Of a stretch of DNA of 8,521 bases, positions 6,994 to 8,521 are shown piece by piece. This DNA comes from Flavobacteriaceae bacterium (GTDB lineage: Bacteria > Bacteroidota > Bacteroidia > Flavobacteriales > Flavobacteriaceae). The stretch spans positions 1 through 8,521 of the forward strand of contig JABDPL010000144.1 of assembly GCA_013042825.1 (NCBI GenBank). Reading direction: 5' to 3'. A program made the translations under genes and the position numbers. The notes beneath the pieces were generated by a model. The model did not search any database. It saw nothing but the letters and a program-made list of their open reading frames with translations, and was not told the DNA's origin. Position 1 is the first letter of the stretch, and each line of letters opens with the position of its first letter.

Positions 6994-7020
6994 TAAAAAA
7001 AACGCCCTGAAAACAGGGCG
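6994..7020 (-). terminator. Intrinsic terminator after the POT transporter gene
   Basis: On the minus strand CGCCCTG (7020-7014), loop TTTT, then CAGGGCG (7009-7003), followed by eight T (7002-6995). It has a perfect 7-bp GC-rich stem and a strong U-tract, about 30 bases after the transporter stop at 7050. It separates the transporter transcript from the thioredoxin gene, which should therefore have its own promoter in the remaining roughly 50 bases. Confidence 0.92.
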
Positions 7021-7049
7021 AATTGCGTTATTTTTAACGTTTTTATCGA

Positions 7050-8521
7050 TTATCTGACGCCATGCATCAATCGTTTTAGCAATGGATGCAACAACAAGGA
7101 TACCAGACCTAAACTAATGGGTACGATTGTAAATATCAGGAAAAAGGTCGATAACCCATGTTCCTGTGATATCTTATCGACATCTCCTCCAACATAATGC
7201 GCCAATTTATTACCAATGGCAATAGCGAGATAATACACCCCGAACATCAGGGCCACCATGCGGGCGGGAATGAGTTTACTCAGATAAGACAATCCCATAG
7301 GAGACAAGCACAATTCCCCAAGTGTATGAAATAAGTAAGCCAGCACGAGCCAGGCCATGCTTAAACTGGCCGCTTGAGCACCTGCAGGAACATTCCTCGC
7401 TCCGAATGCCAAAAACCCAAAGCCAACACCCAACAACAACAGACCCATAAAGTACTTTACGGAGGCCGGAGGATTGTACTTACTGTCCCATAATTTTGTG
7501 AATAATGGCGCAAACATGATTATGAAAAGTGAGTTCAGAATGGCAAACCAGGTCACAGGGACTTCGGTTTCGGTCGATTGGTATTCGATGTACAGCTTAT
7601 AAATCACAATTGCCCAGACTATTACGAAACTCGTTCCGAGAATAATGTTAGACAAGCCGATTTTGCTAAAAGTCTTCTTGAATAAACTTATCAATACATA
7701 AGTGATGATGGCCAGCGGCACCACCGTAACGATCAGATCAACTATTTTAAACGTTGTTGCCGCTCCTCCCTCCAGCAATCTATTGGTGAAATCCCTGGTA
7801 TAGAGCGGTAAGGATCCGGCAGCTTGTTCAAATGCTGCCCAAAAGAAGATGGTAAACAGGCAGAATATAGTAAATGCGATCATCCGGTCACGCACTATTT
7901 TAACATATCTCGGGATTCGCACAATGAGTAATAAAACAAAAGTAATTGCTGCGAGGAGAGCAAAAAACAGCGAATCGGTCAATCCCGCAACCGTAAAATT
8001 AAGGGTTTGAATATCACCTATCTTACTAAGCGGATCATTTATTATGAATATCATTGCGGAAATCACGAAAATGATCACCAGAATATAATCTATGGTGCTG
8101 AATGGATTTAGTTTTTCAACCGAACCGTCTTCATTTACTATTGATTTCTCTTTATTGAGCTTATCTGTTTTTTCCGGTTTATCCCCGATATTTCCGAAGA
8201 TGGGCTGTGCGAAATAAAATTGTAACATGCCCAGGAGCATGAAGATCCCGGCTAAACCGAAACCATAGCTCCAGCCAACTTTTTCACCGACCCAGCCACA
8301 GAGCATGATCCCGATGAAGGCACCGGCATTTACGCCCATATAGAAAATATTATAAGCGCCATCTTTCTTTTCATCATGGCCTTCATACATTTTCGAAATG
8401 ATCGATGTCATGTTGGGCTTAAAAAATCCATTCCCAAGGATCAGGAAACTGATCCCGAGATACAGGAATGTAGGTGTTTCAACTGCCATGCAGGCATGGC
8501 CGAGGGTCATTAGCAATGCTC
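7050..8521 (-). CDS. POT/PTR2-family proton-dependent peptide transporter, N-terminus cut by window edge
   Basis: Major-facilitator protein that imports di- and tripeptides with protons across the inner membrane. About 489 residues plus stop are visible; the frame continues open to the window end, so the true start lies outside. The TTG at 8516 reads as an internal leucine (ALMTLGH). Numbering from that leucine: GNGFFKPN (27-34) with the conserved Lys32; FYMGVNAGAFIG (57-68), the PTR2 signature; GWSYGFGLAGI; a polar cytoplasmic loop of about 35 residues (PEKTDKLNKEKSIVNEDGSV); FWAAFEQAAGSLPLY with Glu230, the bacterial POT FEQ motif; and LGELCLSPMGLSYLSKLIP near the C-terminus. The missing part would hold the first helix or two with the ExxER motif, roughly 80-100 residues. 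The stop is followed by an intrinsic terminator. Family assignment is secure; substrate range is not readable. Confidence 0.95.
   Translation of the reverse strand, partial: ALLMTLGHACMAVETPTFLYLGISFLILGNGFFKPNMTSIISKMYEGHDEKKDGAYNIFYMGVNAGAFIGIMLCGWVGEKVGWSYGFGLAGIFMLLGMLQFYFAQPIFGNIGDKPEKTDKLNKEKSIVNEDGSVEKLNPFSTIDYILVIIFVISAMIFIINDPLSKIGDIQTLNFTVAGLTDSLFFALLAAITFVLLLIVRIPRYVKIVRDRMIAFTIFCLFTIFFWAAFEQAAGSLPLYTRDFTNRLLEGGAATTFKIVDLIVTVVPLAIITYVLISLFKKTFSKIGLSNIILGTSFVIVWAIVIYKLYIEYQSTETEVPVTWFAILNSLFIIMFAPLFTKLWDSKYNPPASVKYFMGLLLLGVGFGFLAFGARNVPAGAQAASLSMAWLVLAYLFHTLGELCLSPMGLSYLSKLIPARMVALMFGVYYLAIAIGNKLAHYVGGDVDKISQEHGLSTFFLIFTIVPISLGLVSLLLHPLLKRLMHGVR

Noticed and set aside
7026..7039. 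Small inverted repeat CGTTA/TAACG followed by T's on the plus strand
   Set aside because: It has only 5 AT-rich base pairs and no plus-strand gene ends nearby; it lies in the 3' leader of the transporter, next to a much stronger terminator.
8514..8516. TTG as a start codon of the peptide transporter
   Set aside because: The frame stays open to the window edge and the protein would lack the first POT helices; the codon is an internal leucine.

Overview
The window looks like an ordinary chromosomal segment of a member of the Bacteroidota, most likely a flavobacterium. The grounds are the gene order surE - small membrane protein - lpxB - NlpC/P60 lipoprotein - comEC, a TAnnTTTG-type -7 box in front of surE, little use of Shine-Dalgarno sites, and protein sequences typical of that group. 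This assignment comes from remembered family features, not from a search. I see no insertion sequence, CRISPR array, tRNA, rRNA, toxin-antitoxin pair or defence cassette.

Layout: (1) 1-1476, minus strand, the first 492 residues of a Prc/CtpA-type tail-specific protease made as a lipoprotein; the window edge cuts it just after the catalytic serine. (2) 1477-1621, a divergent control region with a perfect 9-bp inverted repeat and a -7 box facing surE. (3) 1622-6387, plus strand, a compact run of five genes: surE, a 93-residue three-helix membrane protein, lpxB (GTG start), a MepS-like NlpC/P60 lipoprotein, and comEC. A perfect 10-bp hairpin covers the comEC start codon. (4) 6393-6941, minus strand, a secreted thioredoxin-fold protein convergent with comEC; its likely terminator lies inside the 3' end of comEC. 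(5) 7050-8521, minus strand, a POT-family peptide transporter lacking its N-terminus because of the window edge, followed by a clear intrinsic terminator.

Most of the genes act at the cell envelope: lipid A synthesis (LpxB), peptidoglycan cutting (MepS-like), periplasmic proteolysis (Prc), DNA import (ComEC), periplasmic thiol chemistry (thioredoxin) and peptide uptake (POT). In E. coli, Prc degrades the NlpC/P60 endopeptidase MepS. Finding both kinds of protein encoded within 2.4 kb suggests the same regulatory pair may operate here. I found no convincing wholly new system; the most useful leads are regulatory (the comEC start hairpin, the divergent dyad, the embedded terminator) and the uncharacterised small membrane protein between surE and lpxB.
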